Shown here in pieces: positions 55,215 to 63,830 of a stretch of DNA of 64,000 nucleotides (position 1 is its first letter; every line of letters begins with the position of its first letter). Origin of the DNA: Mesobacillus boroniphilus (lineage in GTDB: Bacteria > Bacillota > Bacilli > Bacillales > Cytobacillaceae); the NCBI RefSeq assembly GCF_018424685.1, contig NZ_QTKX01000001.1:1922001-1986000 (forward strand), written 5' to 3'. The notes beneath the pieces are model-generated. The model was not told the DNA's origin and ran no database searches. It worked only from the letters and a program-made list of their open reading frames with translations. The position numbers were made by a program, and so were the translations under genes.

Positions 55215-56180
55215 TCATTTTGCTGTATAAACGAAGGAGGTTCCTTCTTCCCTGACAGACACTGCGCCAAGGGAATATAAATAATCAAGTTGTCCCATTG
55301 TTTCAGAAATGGTTAAATTCAATTCACGCTCATAGACTGTCGGGAAGAGCAGTTTGCAAATCTCAAATACGGTCAGTTCCCTGCCTTCAAGCATTCCCCT
55401 TACCTGCATGGCCCGGTCATGCTGGCGGGCGAGCCTTTTTTCTATCAGGCTTTGCAATTCTGTTATCTCCGTTCCATGTCCGGTGTATACTAGTCCAATC
55501 GGGTACTGCTGCAGTTTTTTCAATGACGAGTTATATTGGACCTGCGGCTTCGGCCTATCTCTTTCGCCTGGCAGCGGCGGCTCAAGTAATGGGTTGGGTG
55601 AGATCCCTGCAAGTATCGTATCCCCGGCAATCATTGTGCCGTCTTTTTCACGCAAGAGCACGATATGGCTTTGGGCATGTCCCGGTGTCTCGATCACCCT
55701 CCAACCTGTCAGTCCCGGCGGAACATCATTTTCCAGAATAGTCCCAGTCAATGAGCGATTGCAAGAAAATACTAATGTCTTCTTCATTACTTTCATCGAT
55801 GGCACAAAATATTGTTCTGGTATTGCTGATTGTAAAAAGAATTTCTCATAAAATTCCTGATGTTCCTTCTCGAACTCTGAAGTCCTGTTGATCCACCTTT
55901 CATTCGACGGATGGCCATATACGTCAAGGCCTGGTGAAAAGTAGTCCAGCATTCCTACATGATCCGGATGATCATGAGTCAGGATAACCTGCTCAATGTC
56001 CTCCGGCTTCAGTTTTAAATCGGCCAACTGCGATTTGAACGACTCCCAGGATTCCTCTGTTTTCGTTCCCGCGTCAACAAGTGTCAACCTGTCCCCTTTT
56101 ATTAAATATGCGTTCACATCACCGACCGGGAAGGGCGTCGGCAAAGTCAGTTTGGCAATTCCATCTTTCCATTCAGCCAT
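55215..56180 (-). CDS. yqjP: Metallo-beta-lactamase-fold hydrolase YqjP
   Basis: A 321-residue MBL-fold protein. Metal ligands are in THDHPDHVGML near residue 68, ETPGHAQSH near 165, AGDTI near 188 and YTGHGTEI near 230. A C-terminal winged-helix-like extension follows. It matches YqjP; substrate unknown. Start at 56180 chosen by alignment of MAEWKDGIAKLTLPTPF with the family; GGGGTG is 10 nt upstream. Confidence 0.88.
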   Translation of the reverse strand: MAEWKDGIAKLTLPTPFPVGDVNAYLIKGDRLTLVDAGTKTEESWESFKSQLADLKLKPEDIEQVILTHDHPDHVGMLDYFSPGLDVYGHPSNERWINRTSEFEKEHQEFYEKFFLQSAIPEQYFVPSMKVMKKTLVFSCNRSLTGTILENDVPPGLTGWRVIETPGHAQSHIVLLREKDGTMIAGDTILAGISPNPLLEPPLPGERDRPKPQVQYNSSLKKLQQYPIGLVYTGHGTEITELQSLIEKRLARQHDRAMQVRGMLEGRELTVFEICKLLFPTVYERELNLTISETMGQLDYLYSLGAVSVREEGTSFVYTAK

Positions 56181-56365
56181 ATTATCTATACACCCCAAAA
56201 CATTATTTTTCTATAAGATAAAAGGATTGTCTGTTCAAGAAATCATTCAACTTTATAGCCCTTTGTATTTTATCAATATAAAATTAAGTTTACCTTTAAA
56301 AAGGTCAAATGTCATTATATACACACTTCGTTTTCAGAAAAAACTAAAAACTTATCAATTTACTC

Positions 56366-56395
56366 TTGACATAAGGGTTGTCTTTCTTGCATAAT
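56366..56395 (+). promoter_or_regulatory. Sigma-A promoter of the T-box-proI transcript
   Basis: TTGACA at 56366-56371, 18 nt, CATAAT at 56390-56395, about 35 nt before the T-box leader. Confidence 0.7.
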
Positions 56396-56429
56396 CACTA
56401 TTAAAATTTCGTAAAATCTTAAAAAAGCA

Positions 56430-56668
56430 TTTGAGCAAGACGAGTAGACAGGAATGGTGCCAGAGAGTGGAGTCCACCGGCTGAAAGACTCCGCAACCCT
56501 CTTCATGTTGAACCCTACCTTGCGAGCTGCCAGGCAAACCTGGACGTATACCGGCGTTAACGGGTGTTGAGCTGCACTTTTTTGGCGTTGGCCGAAGAAG
56601 TGAATGAAGGTGGTACCACGGAAGCATGGCCTTTCGTCCTTTTTGGATGAAGGGTCTTTTTGTTTTTC
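56430..56668 (+). ncRNA. T-box leader of proI
   Basis: The T-box sequence AAGGTGGTACCACGG is at 56607-56621, preceded by a long structured stem I region from about 56430 and followed by an intrinsic terminator (stem CCTTTCGTCC / GGATGAAGGG, 56629-56654, then T5G T5). The downstream gene makes proline, and a CCU is available in TTGAACCCTACC near 56505, in keeping with a proline specifier. Uncharged tRNA-Pro would favour the antiterminator and raise proI expression. The specifier loop is placed by inference only. Confidence 0.88.
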
Positions 56669-56736
56669 TGTTGCCAGTACAGAAGTCTCGTACCGAATGC
56701 ACAAAAAAAGAAACAAATATTATGGAGGCGATCTTG

Positions 56737-57582
56737 ATGAAGAAGCTTGTTTTTGTTGGAGCAGGTTCAATGGCAGAAGCGATGATTTCCGGAATAGGGG
56801 CAAGCGGGCTTCTTCCGGGAGAGCAAATTTGGGTGACAAATAAACAGGATACTGACAGATTGAAAACACTGGAGCAGAAATATGGAATCAAAGCGACATA
56901 TGATTCGGGTATGCTTTTTGAAAATGCGGATGCAGTCGTCCTGGCAATGAAACCAAAGGATGCAGCAGCTGCGATTGAGGAAATCAAATCTAATTTATTT
57001 GAAGGAATGCTTGTCATTTCCGTCCTCGCTGGCGTGTCAATTGAGGCAATTGAGGCAGCAGCAGGAAAATCGCTGGCCGTGGCAAGGGTAATGCCAAACA
57101 CCTCGGCTGCGATTGGCAAATCGGCAACTGCCCTGGCAGTAAACTCCCATGTGAGTGAAGCGCAAAAGATGCTTGTGCAGGAGCTTTTTAACACAATCGG
57201 TCTGACGACAATCGTTGAGGAATATCAGCTTGACGCAGTCACAGGACTATCTGGAAGCGGACCAGCCTATATTTATTACCTTGTTGAAGCAATGGAAATT
57301 AGCGCTGCGGAAATTGGGCTCGAAAAACAAACCGCAAAGCAGCTGATCATCCAGACACTCCTCGGGGCAGCCGAGATGTTAACGAAGTCGGATAAGGAGC
57401 CTGCCCAGCTCCGCTTTGAGGTGACCAGCCCTGGAGGTACAACCGAAGCAGGCATCAGCATTCTTGAACAGCACGGCGTCCAAACTGCTTTCGTATCCTG
57501 CATTAAAGAAGCCACAGCCCAATCAAAAAGGCTCGGCCACCTGCTTGGCAATGAACTTGCAGCCGCAAACCGCCCCCTTTAA
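56737..57582 (+). CDS. proI: Pyrroline-5-carboxylate reductase
   Basis: A 281-residue enzyme that reduces pyrroline-5-carboxylate to proline with NAD(P)H. The cofactor motif FVGAGSMAEAMISGI is at the N-terminus; VMPNTSA near 110, GLSGSGPAY near 168 and TSPGGTTEAG near 228 are family signatures. GGAGGCG precedes the ATG at 56737; the frame extends upstream into the leader terminator and is not used. B. subtilis has proI (yqjO) at this place. Confidence 0.94.
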   Translation: MKKLVFVGAGSMAEAMISGIGASGLLPGEQIWVTNKQDTDRLKTLEQKYGIKATYDSGMLFENADAVVLAMKPKDAAAAIEEIKSNLFEGMLVISVLAGVSIEAIEAAAGKSLAVARVMPNTSAAIGKSATALAVNSHVSEAQKMLVQELFNTIGLTTIVEEYQLDAVTGLSGSGPAYIYYLVEAMEISAAEIGLEKQTAKQLIIQTLLGAAEMLTKSDKEPAQLRFEVTSPGGTTEAGISILEQHGVQTAFVSCIKEATAQSKRLGHLLGNELAAANRPL

Positions 57583-57642
57583 AATTGCAAACTGCCCCAC
57601 TGTTTCTCTACAATGGAGAAAAACAACAGGGACGTGCGTTCA

Positions 57643-58788
57643 ATGCTTATAATTTTATTGTCTTTGACTCTGCTCATCTGGGTTGCCGCAACCATTGACG
57701 CTTCGCTTGGGTTTAGAAAGCTTAACTCACTTGAGAAAGCTGACGGTATTACCGAAGGACCGTTGCTAAGCGTAATTGTAGCTGCCCGGAATGAAGAGAA
57801 ACATATTCTACAAAGCATTCGTACCCAACTGGTGCAAACCTACAAAAATACCGAGTGGATCCTGGTCAATGACCGATCCGATGATGGTACCGGTAAAGTG
57901 ATGGAAAACCTGAAAAGCTCTGATTCGAGAATCAAAGTGATCCATATCGAGAGTTTGCCAGAAGGATGGCTCGGCAAGAACCACGCTCTCTATAAGGGCT
58001 ACCAACTCGCGTCAGGCAACTTAATCTTATTTACAGATGCTGATGTTTTGTATCATCAGGAGGCTTTTTCAAAAGCTATTGGATATTTCGAGAAACACAG
58101 ACTCGATCATTTGACCGCGGCCCCGAACCTTAGTGCAAAGCCCTTTTGGCTGAAGGCATTCGTTGCTTTCTTTCTATTCGGCTTTTCTTATTACAAGAGG
58201 CCGTGGCTTGGCAATAACCCTCGTTCGAAAACGGGAGTCGGAATCGGCGCATTCAATTTGATCACCAGATCGGCCTATGAAAAAGTCGGCACTCATGAAT
58301 ATATTAAGATGCGTCCAGATGATGATTTACAGTTGGGCATGATGGTAAAGCGACTGGGTCTCAAACAGCGGATTGTCACAGCGATGACGCTCATTGAAGT
58401 GGAATGGTACCAAAGCTTGAGAGATGCTTTAACTGGCCTGGAGAAAAACACCTTCGCCGGCCTTCATTACCGGATCAGCATGGTGCTATTTTCGGTGTTC
58501 GGTGTCTTTGTGTCCCAGGTCGTGCCTTTCTTCACTCTATTCTCAGATAATCAGGCGGTAGCAATCCTGAGTGCTGTTAATCTCGTATTCCTGGCTTTTC
58601 TTTATGTGATGGTAACCAAGAAGATGACCCGCTTTTCACCATGGCTGTTCCTTGTCCTGCCATTCACGGCCTTGCTGTTCATTTTCTCCATCCTGAGAGC
58701 CAGCTACCTGACTTTCAAAAGAGGCGGCATCATCTGGCGCGGAACGAAATATACGCTTGCGGAATTAAGAAAAAATACGTTGCGGTGA
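57643..58788 (+). CDS. Membrane glycosyltransferase, family 2
   Basis: A 381-residue GT2 enzyme. It starts with one hydrophobic helix (MLIILLSLTLLIWVAATIDA), then the GT-A domain with SVIVAARNEEKHI near residue 43, the DxD in FTDADVLY near 130 and RPDDDLQLG near 226, and ends with three to four membrane helices. It probably adds a sugar to a lipid acceptor; substrate unknown. The ATG at 57643 gives a natural membrane start; an ATG at 57613 without a good site would add ten residues. It follows proI by 60 nt and may share its transcript. Confidence 0.75.
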   Translation: MLIILLSLTLLIWVAATIDASLGFRKLNSLEKADGITEGPLLSVIVAARNEEKHILQSIRTQLVQTYKNTEWILVNDRSDDGTGKVMENLKSSDSRIKVIHIESLPEGWLGKNHALYKGYQLASGNLILFTDADVLYHQEAFSKAIGYFEKHRLDHLTAAPNLSAKPFWLKAFVAFFLFGFSYYKRPWLGNNPRSKTGVGIGAFNLITRSAYEKVGTHEYIKMRPDDDLQLGMMVKRLGLKQRIVTAMTLIEVEWYQSLRDALTGLEKNTFAGLHYRISMVLFSVFGVFVSQVVPFFTLFSDNQAVAILSAVNLVFLAFLYVMVTKKMTRFSPWLFLVLPFTALLFIFSILRASYLTFKRGGIIWRGTKYTLAELRKNTLR

Positions 58789-58869
58789 GTACAATTTTTT
58801 CCTTTCCTCGAGAAGCCCTGTTATACTTGAATTATATTTTGGATACCGAAATAAAAGGAGGCTTCTCGG

Positions 58870-59892
58870 TTGGAAAAGAAATTATTTTCCCCTTATAAAC
58901 TAAAAGAAATTACCCTGAAAAACAGAATTGTCATGGCTCCGATGTGTATGTACTCATGTGAAAAAGAAGACGGGATTGTCACAGACTTTCATATGACGCA
59001 CTATGTGAGCCGGGCTGTCGGCCAGGTGGGGTTGATCATTCTTGAGGCAACCGCGGTCACACCACAAGGCCGAATTTCCCATCATGACCTGGGTATCTGG
59101 AGCGATGAGCATGTGTCCGGTCTGACAAAATTAACTGAACAAATCAAGCAGAGCGGTGCAGCAGCTGGCATCCAGCTGGCACATGCCGGCCGGAAAGCAG
59201 CATTGCGTGATGAAATCATCGCTCCTTCTGCTATAGCTTTTGATGAAAAGTATAAAGAACCAAAGGCTATGACGGTTGATGAAATCAAGGAAACTGTCGA
59301 GGCGTTCAAGCTGGCTGCTGAGAGGTCAAAGCGTGCTGGTTTCGATGTAATTGAAATTCACGCTGCACATGGATATTTGATCAACCAGTTCCTTTCCCCT
59401 CTTACGAATAAACGTGAGGACGAATACGGCGGCACTGCAGAGAACCGCTTCCGCTTCCTCGGGGAAATCCTTGAAGAGGTAAAAACCGTATGGGATGGAC
59501 CTCTGTTTGTCCGGGTTTCTGCATCCGACTACCAAGAAGATGGCCTGACGGTCGATGATTATGTAACGATTGGTTCATTGCTGAAAGAACTGGGGGTTGA
59601 CTTGATTGATGTCAGCTCAGGTGCAGTTGTACCAGCCAGAATCCATGCATATCCAGGATACCAGGTTAAATTCGCTGAAAAAATCAAGCATGAAGCCGGT
59701 GTGGCTACTGGCGCGGTCGGATTGATCACGACCGGGATCCAGGCAGAAGAAATCCTCCAGAATGATCGTGCAGATTTAATTTTCATCGCCCGCGAACTGC
59801 TGCGAGATCCATACTGGCCCAGAACAGCAGCCAAGGAGCTCGGAACAAGCATCGAATCTCCTGAGCAGTATAAACGAGGATGGATATTCTAA
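58870..59892 (+). CDS. namA: NADPH dehydrogenase NamA (Old Yellow Enzyme family)
   Basis: A 340-residue FMN-dependent ene-reductase like B. subtilis YqjM. FMN and substrate residues are in APMCMYS (Cys25), HAGRKA near 104, [13 protein letters not shown] near 165 and the C-terminal GRE-like ARELLRDP near 305. It reduces activated double bonds and is linked to oxidative and electrophile stress. The start is TTG at 58870 after AGGAGG. A strong terminator follows. Confidence 0.95.
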   Translation: MEKKLFSPYKLKEITLKNRIVMAPMCMYSCEKEDGIVTDFHMTHYVSRAVGQVGLIILEATAVTPQGRISHHDLGIWSDEHVSGLTKLTEQIKQSGAAAGIQLAHAGRKAALRDEIIAPSAIAFDEKYKEPKAMTVDEIKETVEAFKLAAERSKRAGFDVIEIHAAHGYLINQFLSPLTNKREDEYGGTAENRFRFLGEILEEVKTVWDGPLFVRVSASDYQEDGLTVDDYVTIGSLLKELGVDLIDVSSGAVVPARIHAYPGYQVKFAEKIKHEAGVATGAVGLITTGIQAEEILQNDRADLIFIARELLRDPYWPRTAAKELGTSIESPEQYKRGWIF

Positions 59893-59896
59893 TATG

Positions 59897-59932
59897 AAAA
59901 GCCGGCATGCTGATGCCGGCTTTAATGTTTTT
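59897..59932 (+). terminator. Terminator of namA
   Basis: AAAGCCGGCAT / ATGCCGGCTTT stem followed by a T-rich tract. Confidence 0.88.
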
Positions 59933-59939
59933 CCTACTC

Positions 59940-60053
59940 TGGTCGATATATTTGCGAATGTGCTCGATATATTCAAAAATCCGCTGATATATTTCAAAAT
60001 GTGGTCGATATAACCGAAAATCCGCTGATATATTTTAATATGTGGTCGATATA
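59940..60053. repeat. 20/21-bp tandem repeat tract
   Basis: About five and a half units of the types GGTCGATATATTTGCGAATGT, GCTCGATATATTCAAAAATCC and GCTGATATATTTCAAAATGT. The last four form two copies of a 41-bp dimer. It fills the space between the namA terminator and the convergent methyltransferase. No gene. Confidence 0.85.
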
Positions 60054-60111
60054 GTATAAGGATTGATTCTGATAAGGCAAATTGAAAGACTCCCTTCTGC
60101 CAGCTGAACCG

Positions 60112-60732
60112 TTATACAACTTTTTTCAGCAAAATCCTTCGGTACATATTCCCGAACATGACTCCTTGATCAGAAAGCAGCCTGATATTTTCTTTTTTCG
60201 TTTGGCAGACCTCTTCAAAAGATACGCCGATATCCGTTCCAAGGACCTTGATTACATGCCTAATAGCTTTTTTGGCGATTGACATTTTTTTGCCCGGCTC
60301 AGCAAATTTATCAAATATCAGCACCAAGCCACCCTTCCGGCAAACTCTCGACATCTCGGAAAATGCTTTTTTGCTGTCTGGAACTACGGATAAAATCAAA
60401 CTTCCAACGACATAATCAAAGGTGTCGTCGTCGAAATCAAGCTGCTGGGCATCCATTTGCAAAAAAGTAATCTTCGAGTTTTGGTATTTATCCTTTGCTT
60501 TTTGAAGCATATCTTCCGAATAATCGATTGCGGTGATTTCCAATTGTTCATAGGGCAATCTATCGATGTCAGCACCTGTGCCTACCCCAACGAACAGCAC
60601 CTTTTCTCCGGGCTGGAAGTGAATATCTTTAAACAATTTTTCTCTTGCCCTTGAAAAAGAGCCAGCATTGAAAATCGTATCATATATTGGCGCCCAGCCT
60701 TTGTAAATGACTTTATTCCAAGAGTTTTTCAT
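60112..60732 (-). CDS. Class I SAM-dependent methyltransferase
   Basis: A 206-residue methyltransferase. The SAM-binding motif is VLFVGVGTGADIDRLP near residue 45, motif II TAIDYSEDML, motif III LVLIFDKF. The N-terminus (YKGWAPIYDTIFNAG) is like phospholipid N-methyltransferases and ubiquinone/menaquinone methyltransferases, but the substrate is undetermined. GGAGTGG precedes the ATG at 60732. It is monocistronic as far as can be seen. Confidence 0.82.
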   Translation of the reverse strand: MKNSWNKVIYKGWAPIYDTIFNAGSFSRAREKLFKDIHFQPGEKVLFVGVGTGADIDRLPYEQLEITAIDYSEDMLQKAKDKYQNSKITFLQMDAQQLDFDDDTFDYVVGSLILSVVPDSKKAFSEMSRVCRKGGLVLIFDKFAEPGKKMSIAKKAIRHVIKVLGTDIGVSFEEVCQTKKENIRLLSDQGVMFGNMYRRILLKKVV

Positions 60733-60850
60733 ATTAACCACTCCAGCCCGAATGATTTTAAGCTTTTTAAAAAACGTTAAACCTTCTTTGCTTTAGTATT
60801 AAATTGAAGGCATTCATCCCAACTAGCAACCTGGCATTAATGATCTCCAA

Positions 60851-62989
60851 TTAAGATTTATCCTTGACTCTCAAAAGCCTCAATCCGTTCAGTGTAACAA
60901 TCAGGGTCGCGCCCATATCGGCGAAAATCGCGATCCATAGGGTGAGCCAGCCAGGGATGACCAATAGCAGTGCCAGCAATTTCACGCCAATTGAGAATGC
61001 GATGTTTTGCTTGATGATTCCCAGAGTTTTGCGGCTCAATTTAATCGTGAACGGCAGCTTTTTCAAGTCATCTGCCATCAGGGCGATATCGGCGGTTTCA
61101 AGTGCCGTATCAGTACCTGCTCCTCCCATCGCGACTCCAACTGACGCCGCGGCAAGTGCAGGTGCGTCATTGATGCCATCTCCGACCATCGCGACTTTTC
61201 CGTGGTTTTTCTGCAAGGCTTTTATAAAATTGAGCTTATCTTCAGGGAGCAAATCGGATTCAATATCAGACACACCAGCCTGGCTGCCAATCGCATCTGC
61301 GGTTCCTTTGTTGTCCCCAGTCAGCATGATTGTTTTTTCAATACCAAGATCATGCAGACGAGAAACGACTTCCCTGCTCGACTCTCTTACTTCATCGGCA
61401 ACCGCGATTAAAGCAAGTACATGAGAATCAACTCCCGCAACCATTACTGTTTTACCCTCAGACTGCAGGCGTGAAATTTCATTAGCAACCACAGCAGGAA
61501 TTCCACCTTCGATGATTTCTTCAAGGTATTTAGGACTGCCGATATAATAAGCAATTCCGTCGACAGTTCCCTTCAATCCTTTACCTGTTACTGATGTGAA
61601 ATCTTCGATTACTTTATCCATGTACGGTACTGCGTCTGCTTCTGCCTTGCGGACAATCGCAGAGGCAAGTGGGTGCTGAGATTTATTTTCTAGGGCGGCG
61701 ATTACTGCAAAAAGACCGCTTGAATTCTCACCAGATAGCATTTTAAAATCGGTAACAGCCGGCACTCCTTTTGTGAGTGTCCCAGTCTTATCAAAGGCGA
61801 TTGCTTTCAGTGCACCCATTTCCTCAAGGTGGATGCCACCCTTTACAAGCACGCCATTTTTAGCGGCATTGCCAATCGCTGTCACAATTGAAACTGGTGT
61901 TGAAATGACAAGCGCGCACGGACAGCCGACAACAAGGACGGCCAGGCCTTGATAAATCCATTCGCTCCAACCTGCGCCGAAGAAAAGCGGAGGTACGATA
62001 GCGACCAAAAATGCGACAAGGATTATAATCGGCGTGTAATATTTGGCGAAGCGGTCAACGAAAGCTTGGGAAGGAGCCTTTTCCGCCTGTGCCTCTTCGA
62101 CAAGGTGAATGATTTTCGCGATCGTGGTGTCATCGACCAATTTAGTGATTTTCACCTCGATGAGGCCTTCCCCATTCAACGTGCCAGCAAACACCTCATC
62201 ACCTACATTTTTATCAGCTGGTACAGACTCCCCTGTAATTGCCGCCTGGTTTACAGATGAGAATCCAACAACTACTTCCCCATCCATGGCAATTTTCTCG
62301 CCTGGTTTTACAATCATGATATCTCCGACTACTATTTCATTTACATTAATGCTGTATTCCCTGCCTTTTCGGCGGACCAGCGCTTCTTTTGGTGCGATAT
62401 CCATTAACGAACGAATCGAGGCTCTTGCCTTATCCATTGAATATCTCTCAAGCACTTCACTAATCGCAAACAAAATAACAACGACGGCACCTTCGCTCCA
62501 TTCTCCAATGATGGCAGCACCGATGATGGCAACAGTCATCAGTGCCCTCATGTCAAAATCGAGCTTGAGAAGATTCTTTATCCCACTCTTAAATAGGGAG
62601 TAGCCACCTACTATAATGGCTCCTAAAAATAATAAGATGGACGGCAAACTTTCTTCACCATAATTAAACTGGAAAAAATACGCGGCAATGATCATAACTA
62701 AGCTGACCAGTACCGTAGAGTTTTCCTGCCAGAACGGTTTCTTTTTTTCGGGGATAATCTCTGCTTTATCCGGGTATAACCGCAGGTTCTCAAATGCACC
62801 AGCTTGCTCCAGTTCTTCAATGGAGGCTTTACCGAAAACAGTCAGCTTGGAAGCGCCAAAATTAACTTTTGCATCAAAAACACCATCCAGGTGTTTTACG
62901 TTCGTTTCGAACTTTCCGGCACAGCTAGCTCAGGTGAAGCCCTGTACCCGGTATATTGTTTTCTCACCAGATTGCGCTGCTTCAGTCAT
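60851..62989 (-). CDS. cadA: CadA-type heavy-metal P1B-ATPase with in-frame UGA at codon 20
   Basis: A 712-codon Cd/Zn/Pb-type efflux ATPase. The frame starts at the ATG at 62989, with AAGGAGATGG upstream, and reads [18 protein letters not shown], so the UGA (62930-62932) replaces the first Cys of the N-terminal metal-binding CxxC. Everything downstream is intact: TGES at 252-255, the transmembrane CPC at 356-358, DKTGT at 400-404, SQHPLAS near 438 and GDGINDAPA near 620. Length is normal for CadA. It overlaps cadC by 8 nt. Without UGA readthrough, only an internal start near 62695 without a good site would give a protein lacking the metal-binding domain. Selenocysteine or nonsense mutation cannot be told apart here. 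Confidence 0.85.
62900..62912 (-). other. Candidate SECIS-like hairpin after the UGA
   Basis: GUUCG-AAA-CGAAC stem-loop, starting 18 nt past the UGA. Opening the top pair gives a 5-nt loop GAAAC that begins with G. Distance to the loop fits bacterial SECIS limits, but the stem is short. Weak evidence. Confidence 0.25.
62930..62932 (-). other. In-frame UGA codon in cadA (possible selenocysteine)
   Basis: Codon 20 of cadA. It lies 237 nt (79 codons) upstream of, and in phase with, the ATG at 62695. Aligned with the CxxC motif of CadA HMA domains (GFTCxxCA) it replaces the first Cys. Confidence 0.6.
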
Positions 62990-63350
62990 TCAAATCCATC
63001 TCCTTTTGATGTTCAAACGCTAAGTGAATCAATTGCTTCACATGGTCATCCACAAGTGAATAATAAACAAGCTTCCCTTCCTTGCGGTATTTAGCGAGCC
63101 CAAGATTTTTCAACAGCCTCAGATGGTGTGAAGCAGTTGCAGTGGACGAGTTTACGACCGCTGCTACATCACAAACACAAAGCTCTTTGCCTACATATAG
63201 TGAGTATGCGATTTTAATCCTTGTTTCATCTGATAAAGCTTTGAATATTTTTGCTGCTTCAGATGTATTTTGTTCCTTTAACTCAGCAGCTACCTGTTCA
63301 ACTTTATCATCATGGACGCAATTGACCTGACAGACATCCTGCTCCTTCAA
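62982..63350 (-). CDS. cadC: ArsR-family metal-sensing repressor CadC
   Basis: A 122-residue ArsR/SmtB winged-helix repressor of metal efflux. N-terminal CQVNC and ELCVCDVA supply the Cd/Pb/Zn-binding thiols of the alpha3N site; the recognition helix is STATASHHLRLLKNLG. The TTG at 63350 is favoured: AGGGTGA is upstream and LKEQDVCQVNC aligns with the start of known CadC; an ATG five codons earlier has no site. Co-transcribed with cadA. Confidence 0.9.
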   Translation of the reverse strand: MKEQDVCQVNCVHDDKVEQVAAELKEQNTSEAAKIFKALSDETRIKIAYSLYVGKELCVCDVAAVVNSSTATASHHLRLLKNLGLAKYRKEGKLVYYSLVDDHVKQLIHLAFEHQKEMDLND

Positions 63351-63365
63351 CGCTCTCACCCTCAT

Positions 63366-63381
63366 TCAAATGTTCATTTGA
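63366..63381. promoter_or_regulatory. CadC operator 1
   Basis: Palindrome TCAAATG-TT-CATTTGA between the -10 box and the cadC start, typical for ArsR-family operators. Confidence 0.6.
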
Positions 63382-63385
63382 CTAT

Positions 63386-63415
63386 ATCATATTCAAACAA
63401 CCGTTTGATTGTCAA
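63386..63415 (-). promoter_or_regulatory. Promoter of cadCA with embedded operator 2
   Basis: Reverse strand TTGACA (63410-63415), 18 nt, TATGAT (63386-63391). The spacer contains the palindrome TCAAAC-AACC-GTTTGA (63393-63408), so repressor binding would block polymerase. Confidence 0.65.
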
Positions 63416-63420
63416 ACAAA

Positions 63421-63448
63421 AATAAAAAACCAGGATATCTCCCGGTTT
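63421..63448 (-). terminator. Terminator of the small membrane protein gene
   Basis: AAACCGGGA / TCCTGGTTT stem followed by T-rich sequence on the reverse strand, isolating cadCA from the upstream gene. Confidence 0.8.
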
Positions 63449-63454
63449 TAAAGC

Positions 63455-63739
63455 TTAGGCTATTTCCTCGTTCTGGCGGTCGGCAACCTTTTTAAAGTAA
63501 AATCCTAATTTCACAAGACCAACTGCAATCAAAGAAAAAATCATATTAAAGAAAACGGCAAATATCGCAAGGTCCATCACTTCAAAGATGACTGCATAAA
63601 ATAATCCGGCTAAGCCAAATAGTGAGATCGTGATGAGAAAATGCATCCTTGGAAAAAGAAAGGTGATGATTCCACTAAACAACAGAACAAGTGAACCCAT
63701 GATAAATAAATGAAGACCGAATAAAAGCAAAAACTCCAA
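63455..63739 (-). CDS. Small integral membrane protein
   Basis: A 94-residue protein with about three hydrophobic helices (LLLFGLHLFIMGSLVLLFSG, FLITISLFGLAGLFYAVIF, LAIFAVFFNMIFSLIAVGLV) and a short charged tail. I do not recognise a family. The start is TTG at 63739, preceded by GGGGG; the frame extends to 63898, but that part overlaps the upstream histidine phosphatase gene and has no start site. Confidence 0.65.
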   Translation of the reverse strand: MEFLLLFGLHLFIMGSLVLLFSGIITFLFPRMHFLITISLFGLAGLFYAVIFEVMDLAIFAVFFNMIFSLIAVGLVKLGFYFKKVADRQNEEIA

Positions 63740-63830
63740 AATAATTCCCCCAGTATTCGTGTTGTCGTTTTGATAGAAATGGTTCCACCACTTTCCAATT
63801 CCCTCTGGGTTCCTTTTTAAACTGAAAAAT

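Noticed and set aside
56355..57194. 279-residue frame opposite proI and its leader
   Set aside because: It is antisense to the T-box and proI, has no recognisable domain, and reflects codon bias of the real gene.
60851..62695. CadA as a naturally short ATPase starting at 62695
   Set aside because: No ribosome-binding site precedes that ATG, and clear CadA homology continues upstream in frame to 62989 apart from the single UGA.
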